Shown: positions 53,204 through 62,846, counted from the stretch's first letter. The stretch is DNA of 64,000 bases from Streptomyces sp. FIT100 (GCF_024584805.1 NZ_CP075715.1:5324526-5388525), one strand, 5' to 3'. Notes: generated from the sequence alone by a model not told the origin. Program-made: numbers and translations.

Positions 53204-53788
53204 GTGCGTCAGCTCACCTACTTCATCGCCTGCTCGATCGACGGCTTCATCGGCGACCCGAACGGCGACGCGTCGTCCATGTTCGGCTTCGCCGCCGCGG
53301 AGTACCTGGAGTTCCTGAAGGCCGAGTACCCCGAGACCCTCCCCGTCCAGGCGCGCGGTGCGCTGGGACTCCAGGACGCCGCGAACAAGCACTTCGACAC
53401 GCTGATCCAGGGCCGGGCCAGCTACCAGCTGGCGCTGGACGCCGGCATCACCAGCCCGTACGGACAGCTGCGCGAGTACGTCGCCTCGCGCACCCTGGAG
53501 AAGTCGCCCGATCCGAACGTCGAGATCATCTCCGACGACTTGGTCGGCAGGGTCCGCGCGCTCAAGGCGGAGGACAGCGGCCTCGGCATCTACCTCTGCG
53601 GGGGCTCGCAGCTCGCCGGTGAGCTCATCGACGAGATCGACGAGCTGGTGATCAAGACCTACCCGCAGGTGTACGGCGCCGGCATGCCGATGTTCGGCAC
53701 GGACTTCGCGGTCACGGACTTCACACTGGACTGGGTGCGCACGTTCGACAGCGGCGTGCTCGTGCGGAAGTACACCCGGAAGCGTTAG
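53204..53788 (+). CDS. Dihydrofolate reductase family (RibD C-terminal-like) protein
   Basis: A 194-residue protein of the DHFR/RibD_C superfamily. LTYFIACSIDGFIGDPNGD is the N-terminal strand-loop; GIYLCGGSQLAGELIDEIDE and PMFG follow in the C-terminal half as in RibD reductases. These proteins bind NADPH; the substrate is unknown, and a true folate role is unlikely given altered active-site residues. GTG 53204 follows GAGGA. It reads in the same direction as the GNAT gene after 109 bp. Confidence 0.83.
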   Translation: MRQLTYFIACSIDGFIGDPNGDASSMFGFAAAEYLEFLKAEYPETLPVQARGALGLQDAANKHFDTLIQGRASYQLALDAGITSPYGQLREYVASRTLEKSPDPNVEIISDDLVGRVRALKAEDSGLGIYLCGGSQLAGELIDEIDELVIKTYPQVYGAGMPMFGTDFAVTDFTLDWVRTFDSGVLVRKYTRKR

Positions 53789-53876
53789 CCGTGCCGGGAG
53801 GCTGACGCGAGAGGGCTCCTCGTGCGCTGTTCCTCGTGCGCTGTTCGTCCTGAGCATGCCGCCCTATCCTTGAGCC

Positions 53877-54140
53877 ATGGGCAGCGAAGGACGTCGGACC
53901 GTCCGCCGCCCGCAGGACGAGCAGGTGTGCCCGGCCTGTGGACAGCCTCTCGGTACCGTCATCAAACGACGCAAGGTGCTCGGGGCTTTCGTCCCCGAGT
54001 GGGTCCGCGACGCCTGTCACAACCCCGACTGCGGGCTCGGCACCGAGCCCACCGAGGGGCCGGACGCCGCAGACAGGGGCACGGGCGGGCGCGGGGACGG
54101 GGAGGCCACGACGGGCTCGGCCGCGGGGCCGTCCACCTAG
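53877..54140 (+). CDS. Small zinc-ribbon-like protein
   Basis: An 87-residue protein with two Cys pairs, VCPACGQ and DACHNPDCG, spaced like a zinc ribbon. The C-terminal 30 residues are Gly/Thr/Asp-rich and disordered. ATG 53877. I do not recognise a named family; the Cys pattern and codon bias support a real gene. Confidence 0.65.
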   Translation: MGSEGRRTVRRPQDEQVCPACGQPLGTVIKRRKVLGAFVPEWVRDACHNPDCGLGTEPTEGPDAADRGTGGRGDGEATTGSAAGPST

Positions 54141-54235
54141 GCCGGCGGCGCCGGTGAGGGCCGTTCGGGCGTTCGACGCGTCGAAGGGGTGACCGGCTGT
54201 ACAGCGGAGCCAGTCATACCGCTACAGTCCGCGCC

Positions 54236-54688
54236 ATGTCATCGGAGTCGACGGAAGTCTGGACCGGCTGGTACCGGGACCGCCGGGGTGCGGAATCGAT
54301 CGCCATCACGGTCTCGGTCACCACGCAGGGGCGGGAAGTGCGCACCCGCATCAGGGGAAACGAGTACGAGGGGCCGGGATTCGCCGCACTGTGCGCGGTG
54401 GACTCGGGCGAGGCCCTCTCCGGCTGCGTACTGGAATGGGATCTGCCGCTGCCCGTCGCCCTCGACGGGGTGGAGCACCGGGCGACGCTCAGCTGCCTGT
54501 TGTCCGTCGGCGAGCACGGCACGGGGGACCGCCGCGACCGCGTCGATCTGAGCCTGACCCTGCACTTCGGCGGGGCGGCGTACGAGTCCGGGATCGCCGG
54601 CGGTGACTTCGACGAGGCCCTCGGCCGTATCCGGCGCCAGCTGCCGGAGGGCGCGGAATTCGGACGGAGGCTGCTGGCGAGCGCCTGA
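54236..54688 (+). CDS. Conserved actinobacterial protein (possibly DUF6304)
   Basis: A 150-residue soluble protein with beta-rich appearance (STEVWTGWYRDRRGAESI; VEHRATLSCLLSVGEHG; VDLSLTLHFGG). No catalytic motif or signal is seen. It resembles short Streptomyces proteins grouped as DUF6304, which I cannot confirm. ATG 54236. A strong terminator separates it from convergent snpA. Confidence 0.65.
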   Translation: MSSESTEVWTGWYRDRRGAESIAITVSVTTQGREVRTRIRGNEYEGPGFAALCAVDSGEALSGCVLEWDLPLPVALDGVEHRATLSCLLSVGEHGTGDRRDRVDLSLTLHFGGAAYESGIAGGDFDEALGRIRRQLPEGAEFGRRLLASA

Positions 54689-54723
54689 CCCCCCGCCCGG
54701 TGCTGCCGCGGACCACACGGAAA

Positions 54724-54761
54724 CGCCCCGCGCCCAGGTGAGGACACCTGGGCGCGGGGCG
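54724..54761. terminator. Bidirectional terminator between the DUF6304-like gene and snpA
   Basis: A perfect 17-bp stem (54724-54740 with 54745-54761) with loop AGGA lies between convergent genes. Confidence 0.9.
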
Positions 54762-54816
54762 CCATGGGGGTGGGGGGTGGCTGCCGAGGGCCGGGCCCGC
54801 AGGCCCGGCCGACGGG

Positions 54817-55488
54817 TCAGGAGACCTTCGCGAGGGCGGCGGCGAGGCCGTTCGCCCACAGCTGGTCGACGCGGGCCCGCTCGGCCGCGTCCGGGTAGGC
54901 GTTCTGGCAGGACGTTCCGGGCCCGCCGCCCGACATCAGCTCGCTGCACGGACCCGAGTAGTGGTCGGGCAGCCCGAGCACGTGGCCGGTCTCGTGGGCG
55001 GTGACGCGGGTGGAGTTGTACTGCTGGTTCTGCCGGTAGTCGAGGAAGATGTAACCGCGGCCGTGTCCGTCGGTGCTGGCGTACGAGCCGCGCGGGTCGT
55101 TGCCCTCGTAGTACTGGAAGTCCGGGCTGCTGCCCTCCGTCAGGCGGACGTTGGCGACCGAGCCGTTCCATATCTGGGTGCTGGCCGCTATCTGGGAACG
55201 GAAGCTGGGCGCGTTGCTCGTGCTGTAGACGACGGTGACGGCCTGGGCACCGGGGTTCTTGGCGCGCTTCTCGGCGACCGACTTCACGACCGCGTCGAAG
55301 AAGGCCCTCGTCGCCTGCGCGTCCTCCGCCGAGCCGGCGTAGGCCACGGCCGAAGCAGGCGCCGATGACGAGGGACTGGCGTTGGGGATCGCGGCCGCGG
55401 GGACGGCTGCGGCGGGTACGGTGGCGGTCAGGGCCGCGGCGAGGCCGAGACCGAGGGCGGCGGAAACTAACGCCTTGGGATGTTGCAT
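54817..55488 (-). CDS. snpA: Snapalysin (secreted M7 metalloprotease)
   Basis: A 223-residue pre-pro-protease. The signal peptide (about 1-30) is followed by an Ala/Ser-rich propeptide. The catalytic domain has the zinc motif HETGHVLGLPD (H165, E166, H169, D175), where the third ligand is Asp, the hallmark of snapalysins. Two Cys near the end (GPCSELMSGG; TSCQNAY) form the family disulfide. It digests extracellular protein. It is divergent from the LysR gene, which is the known type of activator for snpA. Confidence 0.93.
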   Translation of the reverse strand: MQHPKALVSAALGLGLAAALTATVPAAAVPAAAIPNASPSSSAPASAVAYAGSAEDAQATRAFFDAVVKSVAEKRAKNPGAQAVTVVYSTSNAPSFRSQIAASTQIWNGSVANVRLTEGSSPDFQYYEGNDPRGSYASTDGHGRGYIFLDYRQNQQYNSTRVTAHETGHVLGLPDHYSGPCSELMSGGGPGTSCQNAYPDAAERARVDQLWANGLAAALAKVS

Positions 55489-55652
55489 GGGGGGTTCTCC
55501 TGCTCATCCGAGTGGGGGTTCGGTAGAGCAGAGTTTCGGGGAGCACTGGCCGTCCGCGGATGATGCCAACAGGCGATAGCACCACCGCATCACGCCAACG
55601 AGCAGCCCCAACCACCTTGCAGACGCGGCAAATTACTGCGACTCCGGTGTCT

Positions 55653-55670
55653 GGTGTGACGGAACACACC
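55653..55670. promoter_or_regulatory. Palindrome in the snpA-lysR divergent region
   Basis: GGTGTG-N6-CACACC lies 17 bp before the LysR gene start. It is a plausible LysR autoregulatory site, within the 198 bp shared with the snpA promoter. Confidence 0.5.
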
Positions 55671-55686
55671 GTCCTACGCTCGACGC

Positions 55687-56652
55687 ATGGAGCTGGAGGT
55701 GAGGCACCTGCGCGCGCTGTGCGCGATCGCCGACACGGGCAGCCTGCACAAGGCCGCCCGGCAGCTGGGAATGAGCCAGCCCTCCCTGACGACCCAGCTG
55801 CGCCGCATCGAGAACGCCCTCGGCGCCGAGCTGTTCCAGCGCGGGCGCACGGGCTGCCGGCCGACCCCGCTGGGCCACGCGGTGCTGAGCCGCGCCCGTC
55901 CGCTCGTCGCCGAGATGTCCGCGCTGGTACGGGAGGCCAGGGCCACCGTCGCCCGGGCCGACGACCGCCGTCTGCGCATCGGCTCCACCGCGAGCCGCGC
56001 CCTGGTCGGCTGGCTCCGCCGCCTCCGGCAGCGGCTGCCCGACGGCACGGAGCTCTCCCTCCACATGAACGTCTCGGCCAACGCCCTGCTCCGCATGGTC
56101 GCCGCGGGCCATCTCGACGTCGCCTTCGTCCACGAGGTGGAGGGCTGCCCGCTGCGGATGCCGGACGGGCTGGAGCAGCGCGTACTCGTCGAGCGCGAGC
56201 CCCAGTTCATCTCCATGGCCCGTGACCACCCGGCCGCCGCGGCCCCCGTCGTCGACCTGACCGACCTCGCGGAGGACCACTGGATGGTCGACCCCACGGT
56301 CGACGGCGAATGGGACGGGCTGCGCCGCGTCCTCGCCGCGGCCGGAATCGACCCCCCGGTCCTGCACGCGGACTACCACACGGCCGCGTCCCTCATCGTG
56401 GTCGGCGAGGCCGTCGCCCCCTGCCAGCCCACCTCGGGCCCGCGCGACGACATGGCCATCCGCCCCTTACGGAACGACCCGCTCGCCGTCCGTCTGCTGC
56501 TCTGCCGCCACCCGGGCGGCAGCGAGGAGACGTACGCCCTCGTCTACGCCGAACTCGCCGCGGCCTACCGCGAGGCAGCGCTGCGCGCCTCCACGTACCG
56601 CCAGTGGCTCCTCCGCAACAAGAGCCCGCTGCTGCACGCCCCTGCGGCATGA
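55687..56652 (+). CDS. snpR: LysR-family activator of snapalysin (SnpR/MprR-like)
   Basis: A 321-residue LysR-type regulator. The helix-turn-helix (residues 18-45) reads TGSLHKAARQLGMSQPSLTTQLRRIE, followed by a linker helix and a periplasmic-binding-like effector domain. It is divergent from snpA, the arrangement known for snpR/mprR genes that activate snapalysin production. ATG 55687. It is the last gene before codon use changes and the direct repeat begins. Confidence 0.87.
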   Translation: MELEVRHLRALCAIADTGSLHKAARQLGMSQPSLTTQLRRIENALGAELFQRGRTGCRPTPLGHAVLSRARPLVAEMSALVREARATVARADDRRLRIGSTASRALVGWLRRLRQRLPDGTELSLHMNVSANALLRMVAAGHLDVAFVHEVEGCPLRMPDGLEQRVLVEREPQFISMARDHPAAAAPVVDLTDLAEDHWMVDPTVDGEWDGLRRVLAAAGIDPPVLHADYHTAASLIVVGEAVAPCQPTSGPRDDMAIRPLRNDPLAVRLLLCRHPGGSEETYALVYAELAAAYREAALRASTYRQWLLRNKSPLLHAPAA

Positions 56653-57058
56653 GCAGCACCCGCCGCCCCCGACCGGCCGGGGCTCGGGACGGGCCCGCTC
56701 ATCGGGTCCGGGCATACCGATGGCCGCCTCGGCCAGTCCGGGTGAACGCGACCGCACCCGGCCCGTCATGGCCGCCCTGTCGGGCGGTCTGCGGACCGGG
56801 TGCGGAAGAGGGGAGAGCAGGAAGGCCGGATCAGGCCTTCTTCGTCTCCCAGTAATGGGCTGGGTCGGTGACCTGCAGCGACGAGTGCCGCAGGTCGCTG
56901 ACCTGGCCTTTTGGTGATGGCTGGCGATGGGGTGCGACGGTCTCGATCGGGTGTCCTGCGGACTGTGTGCGGACTGGCGCCATATCACTTCACGGCTCTC
57001 GGCGCACCGCTACGGTGAGCAGTGCGGCCACTGACAGCACGATGCCACTGAGGAACGC
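56653..57058. other. Non-coding boundary region before the STAND gene
   Basis: 406 bases without a convincing gene. The second half holds copy 1 of the flanking direct repeat (56834-56978). No good vegetative promoter was found close to 57059. Confidence 0.55.
56834..56978. repeat. Imperfect direct repeat, left copy
   Basis: This 145-bp sequence recurs in degenerate form, same direction, at 62669-62806, beyond the STAND gene. The last 58 columns (56921-56978) match in 52 positions by my alignment (3 substitutions, 3 one-base gaps). The first ~40 also match well (GGCCTTC...GGTCTCC...GGTTCGGTGACCT). The middle diverges. Confidence 0.75.
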
Positions 57059-60000
57059 ATGAACGAGTCTGTTGCACCGGATGCTGCTGCTCGGTCCGAG
57101 GGCGAGACGACATCCAGATCCGCCACTGTTCCCCAGGATGCGAACGGCGTGGGCGTCACCGCCGCGACCGGCAAGACTGAGCGAGGATCGAGCACCTACG
57201 CCACCGGAGGTGGAGGCGTTTCGTTCGCGCACCGCGTCGCGGCCGTCTATCTCGCCGGCATGTTGACCAGCGCACGACGGGGGGAGACATCTGAGCTGCC
57301 GGTTCGGAGGGTCTCATTCCAAACTGGTCCGGCGCATCCGGTGGATGACCTTCTTGTGGAGTGTGGCGATGAGTCGGGCGAGGTCACCCTCGCCGTGGCA
57401 TGCCGCGCGACGCCGGATTTTGTCCCAAGCCATGACGAGACGGTGAAGCTCGTCGGGTCGCTGCTTTCCGAAGTCGAAAGGTTTGACACAGACATTCACC
57501 AGGTCGCTGTCGCAACCGCCGGCCGGTCCAATCAGTGGGACCATCTCGCAACGCTCTGCGATATCGCGCGGGCTCATGCCGACCAGGAGTCGTTCCAAGC
57601 GTCCATGGCCGTCGACGGCCGATGGTCGAAGCCGGTGCGTGAGCGGCAGAGGCATTTTCTGAAGATGGTCGAGAAGGTCGTCGAAAACGGCACAGTACCG
57701 AAAGAGATCCTGCGGCTGGCATGGCGGCTGCTCGGCCGGCTGCACATCCTCGGTTTTGCTGTCCAAAGCCCGGACGAAGGTGACCGCGCGGCAGTCGCAA
57801 CGTCGCTGGACGGCGTGGCCTCAGCTGCCACCGACGGAGTGGGGGTCCGGAACCGGCTCGAGGTCGAGGCAACCCGCTACGACGCGGCGGGCGCCGTGGT
57901 GGACCTCAAGGTGCTTCGCCGTGACATTCACGTGCTCCTGGACTCGGCCGCGACGCGAAGCCGGCACGCGTGGTCGGTGCTCGCCGAACAACGCAAGCTG
58001 GCTGTTGCCCGTGTGCGGACCACGATCGGTGATGAGGCATCTGGAGGACCGGTCGAGATCTCGTTCGACGACCGCCGCGAGCAACTCACCGGGGCCCTAC
58101 GCGAGGCAGGTGCTCGTGTTTCGGTTCTGCTGGTGTCTGGCGAGTCGGGCATTGGCAAGAGCGCACTGACGCTGTCGGCCGTCGAAGGGTTGGAAGCCGC
58201 AGACCCCGTTGGGTTCCAGGGGGTGGTGGTGAACTTCCGCGGCTTGCCGCAGTCGAGCTTGGAGTTGCGGGATGCGCTCGGGATGTCGCTGGAGGATGTG
58301 CTCGCGGAGACATCGGCACCCTCTCGGGTCCTGGTCATCGATGCGGCTGATGCTGCCCTGGAGCGATCTTCCGGCCTGTTGAGTGACCTGGTGTCGGCAG
58401 CGGCTGCGGCGGGTGTGGGCATCGTCGCGGTGACCTCTGACGTGGCAATGGGTTTCGTACGAGAACAGGTGGAGTCGGGGTTCGCGAAGTCCATTTCATC
58501 CTTCGAGATGCGGCCGTTGGACGATGAGGGCATCTCTGTCGTCTCGGACCACTTCCCGCTCTTGCGTAAGGTCCTGCGGGACCTGCCTGTGAACTCGTTG
58601 CTGAGAAGGCCCGTTGTGCTCGACCTTCTGGCTCGGACCGGGGCGGAGCCAGAAAGTTCACTGGGTGAGTGGGAATGTCTTGATCTGGTGTGGAGCCGGA
58701 TTGTTCGCGGCGATGGGCGGCCCGGCGTCGGCTCGGCGGAGGCACGTGAACAGACGTTGCTCGCAGTAGCCGCAGAGACCATGAAGCTGCCCGAGGACCG
58801 TCGACCTCGCGCAAGCATCGATGCTGCAGCGGTCGACGCGCTGCGTCGGGATCATTTGCTCGCACCACCGAGCCGGTATCGGAATCAGCCGGAATTTGCA
58901 CATGACGAAGTCCGGCGGTACGCAACCGCCATCCTTCTCGTCCGTGGTCCAAGCCCCACCGATTTGCTGCAGGCGGCAGGAGCGCCTCGGTGGGCGCTGT
59001 CGGCCGCCATTCTTGCGTGCGAGGGGCTACTGCAAGCACCGGACGCTCGGCCTGTCCGAAAGTTCATCGAACTGAGCTCGCAATTCCAGATATTCGCGGC
59101 AGCACGCGGTCCCCGGTGGGCCGACGTTCCGGTAGAGGCGGTACTAGAGACATCATTCGGGTATAAATGCCTCAAGTCGGCGTGCGCGGACCAGTCGGTC
59201 GGTTTGGTGCTCGGCGAGGTAGTTCGAGTCGCTCAGCAGCGGCATAAGGTCAATGGGCTGGTCGACCGTCTGGTCGCGAAGCCCGTTGTGCAGCTCCTCC
59301 TCGATCACAAAGAGCCGTGGAACGTGTCGAAGGAGTCGTTTGAACTGCTCGCGGACTGGCTTCAATCCCTGTCCCTGGCGGACGTTCCGGCCGGCAACGA
59401 ACTAAGAATCAGGCTTCGGGACCGTCTCCTTGCCTACTGGAACTCGTTCCCTCCCCGTAAAATCGACGGAGAGGCATTGCTCGGTGGGATGCCACAGCGT
59501 CGACGTCGCCGACGCGAGCTGGATTACCACCTGACGAAGAAAGAGTTCGTCGAAACGTTGGCCCTGCTCGGTCCGGACATCGATGACGCCGCCGAAGAGT
59601 GCCTTCGGGCTATCGCGGACGACGCGCCAGCGTCCCTGGCTCCGGCCGCGGACTCGCCGCTGAGCGCCCGAGCCTTGGCGCAGAAGACCCCAGAGCTACT
59701 AGCGACGTTGATGTCGGCCTACTACATCGACGACGAGCCGAGCTGGCACCGAGATGAGGGTGTCCGGGGGCATCAGGGCCGGTGGACAGGCTTCGGACCA
59801 CCGTTCTTCCAGTACTACTTCGGTGGATTCTGGCAGCTGTTTCAGGCAGCTCCGTTGCCGACATCGGTGCGGGTACTGAACGACATCCTGAACAGCGGTG
59901 CGCGGGCGCGCGTAGCGACGCTGTCGCGGCTTAGTTCACCTGACGCATTTGCTGGGCCCGTCCGCGCCCGGAACGAAAGCGTAGATGTCGATCCAGAAAG

Positions 60001-62161
60001 CAGAGAAGGAGAAGACCGCGGTGCGGTCCTAAACCTTGACGGCACCGCCCGCCTGTATGTCGGCGACAGTCATGTGTGGAGCTGGTATCGGGGGACGTCA
60101 GTTGGCCCATACTCGGCTATGAGCGCACTCCAGGCGATGGAGCGTCTTGCCGACACGTGGTTGAGTCAGGGTGTGTCACCGAGGTTGGTTGTCGAGAAAC
60201 TCTTGAAGGGCTGTGAGAACCTGGCTATTCCGGGGATGCTATTCGGTCTGCTGGTGCGTCACATTGAGAAAGTCGATACCGAGCTCGACCTTTTCCTCGC
60301 CGAACCTATTGTATGGGAGTTGGAGTTTGGCCGCAGGACGAGTGAATACGTAGGGCTGCGTGCGGCAACCGAAGGGCTCGCAAACCTTGAACGCCGCCAG
60401 TGGACACCGCGTGAGGTAGCCGTGTGGCTGATGGTGAACGGCGGACAGAAGCGGGCCCAGGCTTTGAAGCAGGTCGCCGACAAGCTTGTCGAGAACGGCG
60501 ACCGACTGAGCATTAGCCAGGAGCGCACGAAGAACTGGGCCGCAAGCCTGGACCCGGAGCAGTATCGAGTTAAGCGGCATGGGGATGAGGTCTACATCGA
60601 GGTTGAACCACCGCTTGAGCTGCAAGCAGCGCAGGAAGCGCACGAGGCTCACCAGGAAGTCGTGCAGACTAGCCTGCGCCTTCAGAATCGGTACTGGGGC
60701 TCGGCCAAGCACGACGCGGAGTACGGTCCGCCCTCGTCGGAAGAGATCGCCGCGGACCTGGCGGCAGGACGTGCCTTGATCGAAGTCGATGAAGACCTGA
60801 TGCCGAACCGGCCTGCGGACGCAGTTGCCCACGTCGTCCGAGCAGCGGTCGAACGAGCCGCCGCCGGCGATCTGGAGGCGCTGGGCTGCGAAGCGCAGTT
60901 CGCGGCCGAGTTCGTCCTCGGCATCGCGTCATTGTTCCAAGACGCCGAGAACCAGGTCCATGAGGACCAGTACTTCGACCTCAGTGCCGACCGAGCTGTG
61001 GCTCGAGCCCTGCCGGCGTTCCTTACACCCGCACTGGCTGCACCGCTGGAAGCGGCCGGCAGCTCGGCCGAAGATGTTGCCCAGGCCGGCCTTGCGATGG
61101 CAGACAAGGCGTCCTTGGAGACTCGGCTGTACCTGGCGCGTGGATGCGATGTCGTCTGGGACTCTCCTTGCCACGTCGACCCCTGCATCCACCGGACCGC
61201 CTTGCACTGGATGCTCGAGACCGCTCGTGGCGCAGAAATCGGTCCCTGGGACCAGGACGGCCAGAGTCGGTCGAAGGCCCGGATCACCGGCGACGTTGTT
61301 CAGCGCCTCCAGGAACTGCCCGGCGACTCGGTGGACATCGCGGTTCTCGACGCGGCCGTTCGCGGGCTCGGCGCAGCCTCGTCGGCAGAGCACTGTTGCA
61401 CCGACGACGCGATGACGCTCCTCGCCGCGTTTCTCGACGTCGAGCGACGGGCCATGGTCACGCAGGAGAAAGAGGGCTGGTCCGCGGACGACCGCGGCAT
61501 GCACACCCTTGTCGCCGCACGGGCTCTGCTCGAAGGATTCGCGAAGAACCGCGACGCAGGGCCGCTGCTCGACCACCTCGATGTTCTTCGCGCAGATGCA
61601 CAGCTGATGTCGCATTTCCTTCACGGCCTCGCTGCGGCAGGTGCAGAGAACGAACGCTTGGCCGAAGCTGCCCGAGGCGTCTGGCCGTCGCTGCTGCGCC
61701 ACGCCCTCGGCTACCTGAGTGACACCCCGAGCTCCTACCGCGACCACCACTGGGGGGACTGGGCCGCCGCCGCTCTGCTGCCGAGCCCGCTTTCGTGGAC
61801 ACAAGGCATGTACAACGAGGTCGCCGGTGAGCCCATCGACTGGGTGCGCGCTGAGGACTTCGTCGAGTTGATTGACGACTGGCTGCCAGCCGCTCGCGGA
61901 GAGGCCATGCCCCTCGACGCGCTCATCCGCATCCTTCGGAAGCTGCCGAAGGAAACGCAAGCGACTCGTGGCGTGTACTGGGTGTCCGACCTATGCATCC
62001 AAGAGGGGCGTGTCACGGTCAAGTGGTCCCGACTTTCGGACGACTGGCTCAAGGAGATCCGGAGAACGGCTGAGGAAATCGACGAGCTGGACAGCTGGCA
62101 GATGCTCGTCGATTCCTTGGTGGTCGCCGGAAATAAGCGCCTGGCGCCGTACAGCAGGTGA
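57059..62161 (+). CDS. Large STAND NTPase with N-terminal nuclease-like domain, probable anti-phage sensor
   Basis: A 1700-residue protein. Residues 50-145 look like the PD-(D/E)xK fold that precedes STAND NTPases (FAHRVAAVYLAGML; VDDLLVECG; EVTLAVACRAT; DFVPSHDETVKLVGSLL). The expected (E/Q)xK reads A114-C115-R116, so catalysis may be lost. The P-loop is GESGIGKS (361-368) and Walker B is VLVIDAAD (424-431). The remaining 1200 residues are helical, repeat-like, suited to sensing. Length and order resemble Avs (AVAST) proteins. ATG 57059. Codon use has more A/T than neighbours, which fits transfer. No co-operonic gene follows on this strand. Confidence 0.78.
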   Translation: MNESVAPDAAARSEGETTSRSATVPQDANGVGVTAATGKTERGSSTYATGGGGVSFAHRVAAVYLAGMLTSARRGETSELPVRRVSFQTGPAHPVDDLLVECGDESGEVTLAVACRATPDFVPSHDETVKLVGSLLSEVERFDTDIHQVAVATAGRSNQWDHLATLCDIARAHADQESFQASMAVDGRWSKPVRERQRHFLKMVEKVVENGTVPKEILRLAWRLLGRLHILGFAVQSPDEGDRAAVATSLDGVASAATDGVGVRNRLEVEATRYDAAGAVVDLKVLRRDIHVLLDSAATRSRHAWSVLAEQRKLAVARVRTTIGDEASGGPVEISFDDRREQLTGALREAGARVSVLLVSGESGIGKSALTLSAVEGLEAADPVGFQGVVVNFRGLPQSSLELRDALGMSLEDVLAETSAPSRVLVIDAADAALERSSGLLSDLVSAAAAAGVGIVAVTSDVAMGFVREQVESGFAKSISSFEMRPLDDEGISVVSDHFPLLRKVLRDLPVNSLLRRPVVLDLLARTGAEPESSLGEWECLDLVWSRIVRGDGRPGVGSAEAREQTLLAVAAETMKLPEDRRPRASIDAAAVDALRRDHLLAPPSRYRNQPEFAHDEVRRYATAILLVRGPSPTDLLQAAGAPRWALSAAILACEGLLQAPDARPVRKFIELSSQFQIFAAARGPRWADVPVEAVLETSFGYKCLKSACADQSVGLVLGEVVRVAQQRHKVNGLVDRLVAKPVVQLLLDHKEPWNVSKESFELLADWLQSLSLADVPAGNELRIRLRDRLLAYWNSFPPRKIDGEALLGGMPQRRRRRRELDYHLTKKEFVETLALLGPDIDDAAEECLRAIADDAPASLAPAADSPLSARALAQKTPELLATLMSAYYIDDEPSWHRDEGVRGHQGRWTGFGPPFFQYYFGGFWQLFQAAPLPTSVRVLNDILNSGARARVATLSRLSSPDAFAGPVRARNESVDVDPESREGEDRGAVLNLDGTARLYVGDSHVWSWYRGTSVGPYSAMSALQAMERLADTWLSQGVSPRLVVEKLLKGCENLAIPGMLFGLLVRHIEKVDTELDLFLAEPIVWELEFGRRTSEYVGLRAATEGLANLERRQWTPREVAVWLMVNGGQKRAQALKQVADKLVENGDRLSISQERTKNWAASLDPEQYRVKRHGDEVYIEVEPPLELQAAQEAHEAHQEVVQTSLRLQNRYWGSAKHDAEYGPPSSEEIAADLAAGRALIEVDEDLMPNRPADAVAHVVRAAVERAAAGDLEALGCEAQFAAEFVLGIASLFQDAENQVHEDQYFDLSADRAVARALPAFLTPALAAPLEAAGSSAEDVAQAGLAMADKASLETRLYLARGCDVVWDSPCHVDPCIHRTALHWMLETARGAEIGPWDQDGQSRSKARITGDVVQRLQELPGDSVDIAVLDAAVRGLGAASSAEHCCTDDAMTLLAAFLDVERRAMVTQEKEGWSADDRGMHTLVAARALLEGFAKNRDAGPLLDHLDVLRADAQLMSHFLHGLAAAGAENERLAEAARGVWPSLLRHALGYLSDTPSSYRDHHWGDWAAAALLPSPLSWTQGMYNEVAGEPIDWVRAEDFVELIDDWLPAARGEAMPLDALIRILRKLPKETQATRGVYWVSDLCIQEGRVTVKWSRLSDDWLKEIRRTAEEIDELDSWQMLVDSLVVAGNKRLAPYSR

Positions 62162-62668
62162 CGCCGCAGGGGCCCTGTCCGGCAGTGACAGTGACAAGAC
62201 CGAACTCGATGACTTCTGGCAGCGGCTCGCCGGTGACGTCTTTGGCATCGGGCGCGGCGCGGCGCGGGTCTCGCCCAGCGCTCGTTTCTCCGTGGAGAAG
62301 GCCCTGCCTTCCTTGGCGAGGGGTCGGCCGGGAGATCGTCGAACTGCCGGGAACCGTGGCTATCCGCGATCCCGGGCTCGTCATCGCCCACATGGCTTCG
62401 TACCGGGCTGGGCGGATCAGCACCATGTGCCCTTCGACGCGACCGCCGACCGTGAGCGCGTCCTCGTCGCCGGTCGCATCGCCCGTCACGGCGCGTACGA
62501 GATCACTTGCCTCGGTGGCGTCCTCCTCCGCAGCAGGTGAGGGGATCCGGCATCTTCCTCTTCCTCTCCCGTGGGCCCCGGGACGGCGGCGGCCCGCGCC
62601 GGGGGGCGGGCTGCTCCATTCGATCTCTGGCCTGCGACGGGCCAGGAGGGCGGGAGTAGCCTGGGTCT
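62162..62668 (+). pseudogene. Decayed coding remnant downstream of the STAND gene
   Basis: Protein-like stretches occur in two different frames: VELPGTVAIRDPGLVIAHMASYRAGR (about 62335-62415) and, after a frame change, PFDATADRERVLVAGRIARHGAYE (about 62430-62510), ending at TGA 62538-62540. No start or ribosome site is visible. The stretch 62541-62668 is low-complexity. It reads as the tail of a broken gene; the family is not recognised. Confidence 0.35.
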
Positions 62669-62806
62669 GGCCTTCCTGGTCTCCGTAACGGGACGGTTCG
62701 GTGACCTTCGGTGATGATGGCCGAAGATAGCCGAACTGCCCTTGCTGCTAACTGGCGATGGGCGCGACGGTCTTGATCGGTGTCTTGCGGACTGTGTGCG
62801 ACTGGC
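62669..62806. repeat. Imperfect direct repeat, right copy
   Basis: 138 bp related to 56834-56978 in the same direction. The best-matching end is 62752-62806 (CTGGCGATGGG...GACTGTGTGCGACTGGC). It sits between the convergent 3' ends of the STAND gene region and the HEPN-like gene. With the left copy it brackets about 5.7 kb. Confidence 0.75.
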
Positions 62807-62846
62807 AGGCAGCGCCCCGGCCCGGCGATTGCCCATCAGGGCGGCC

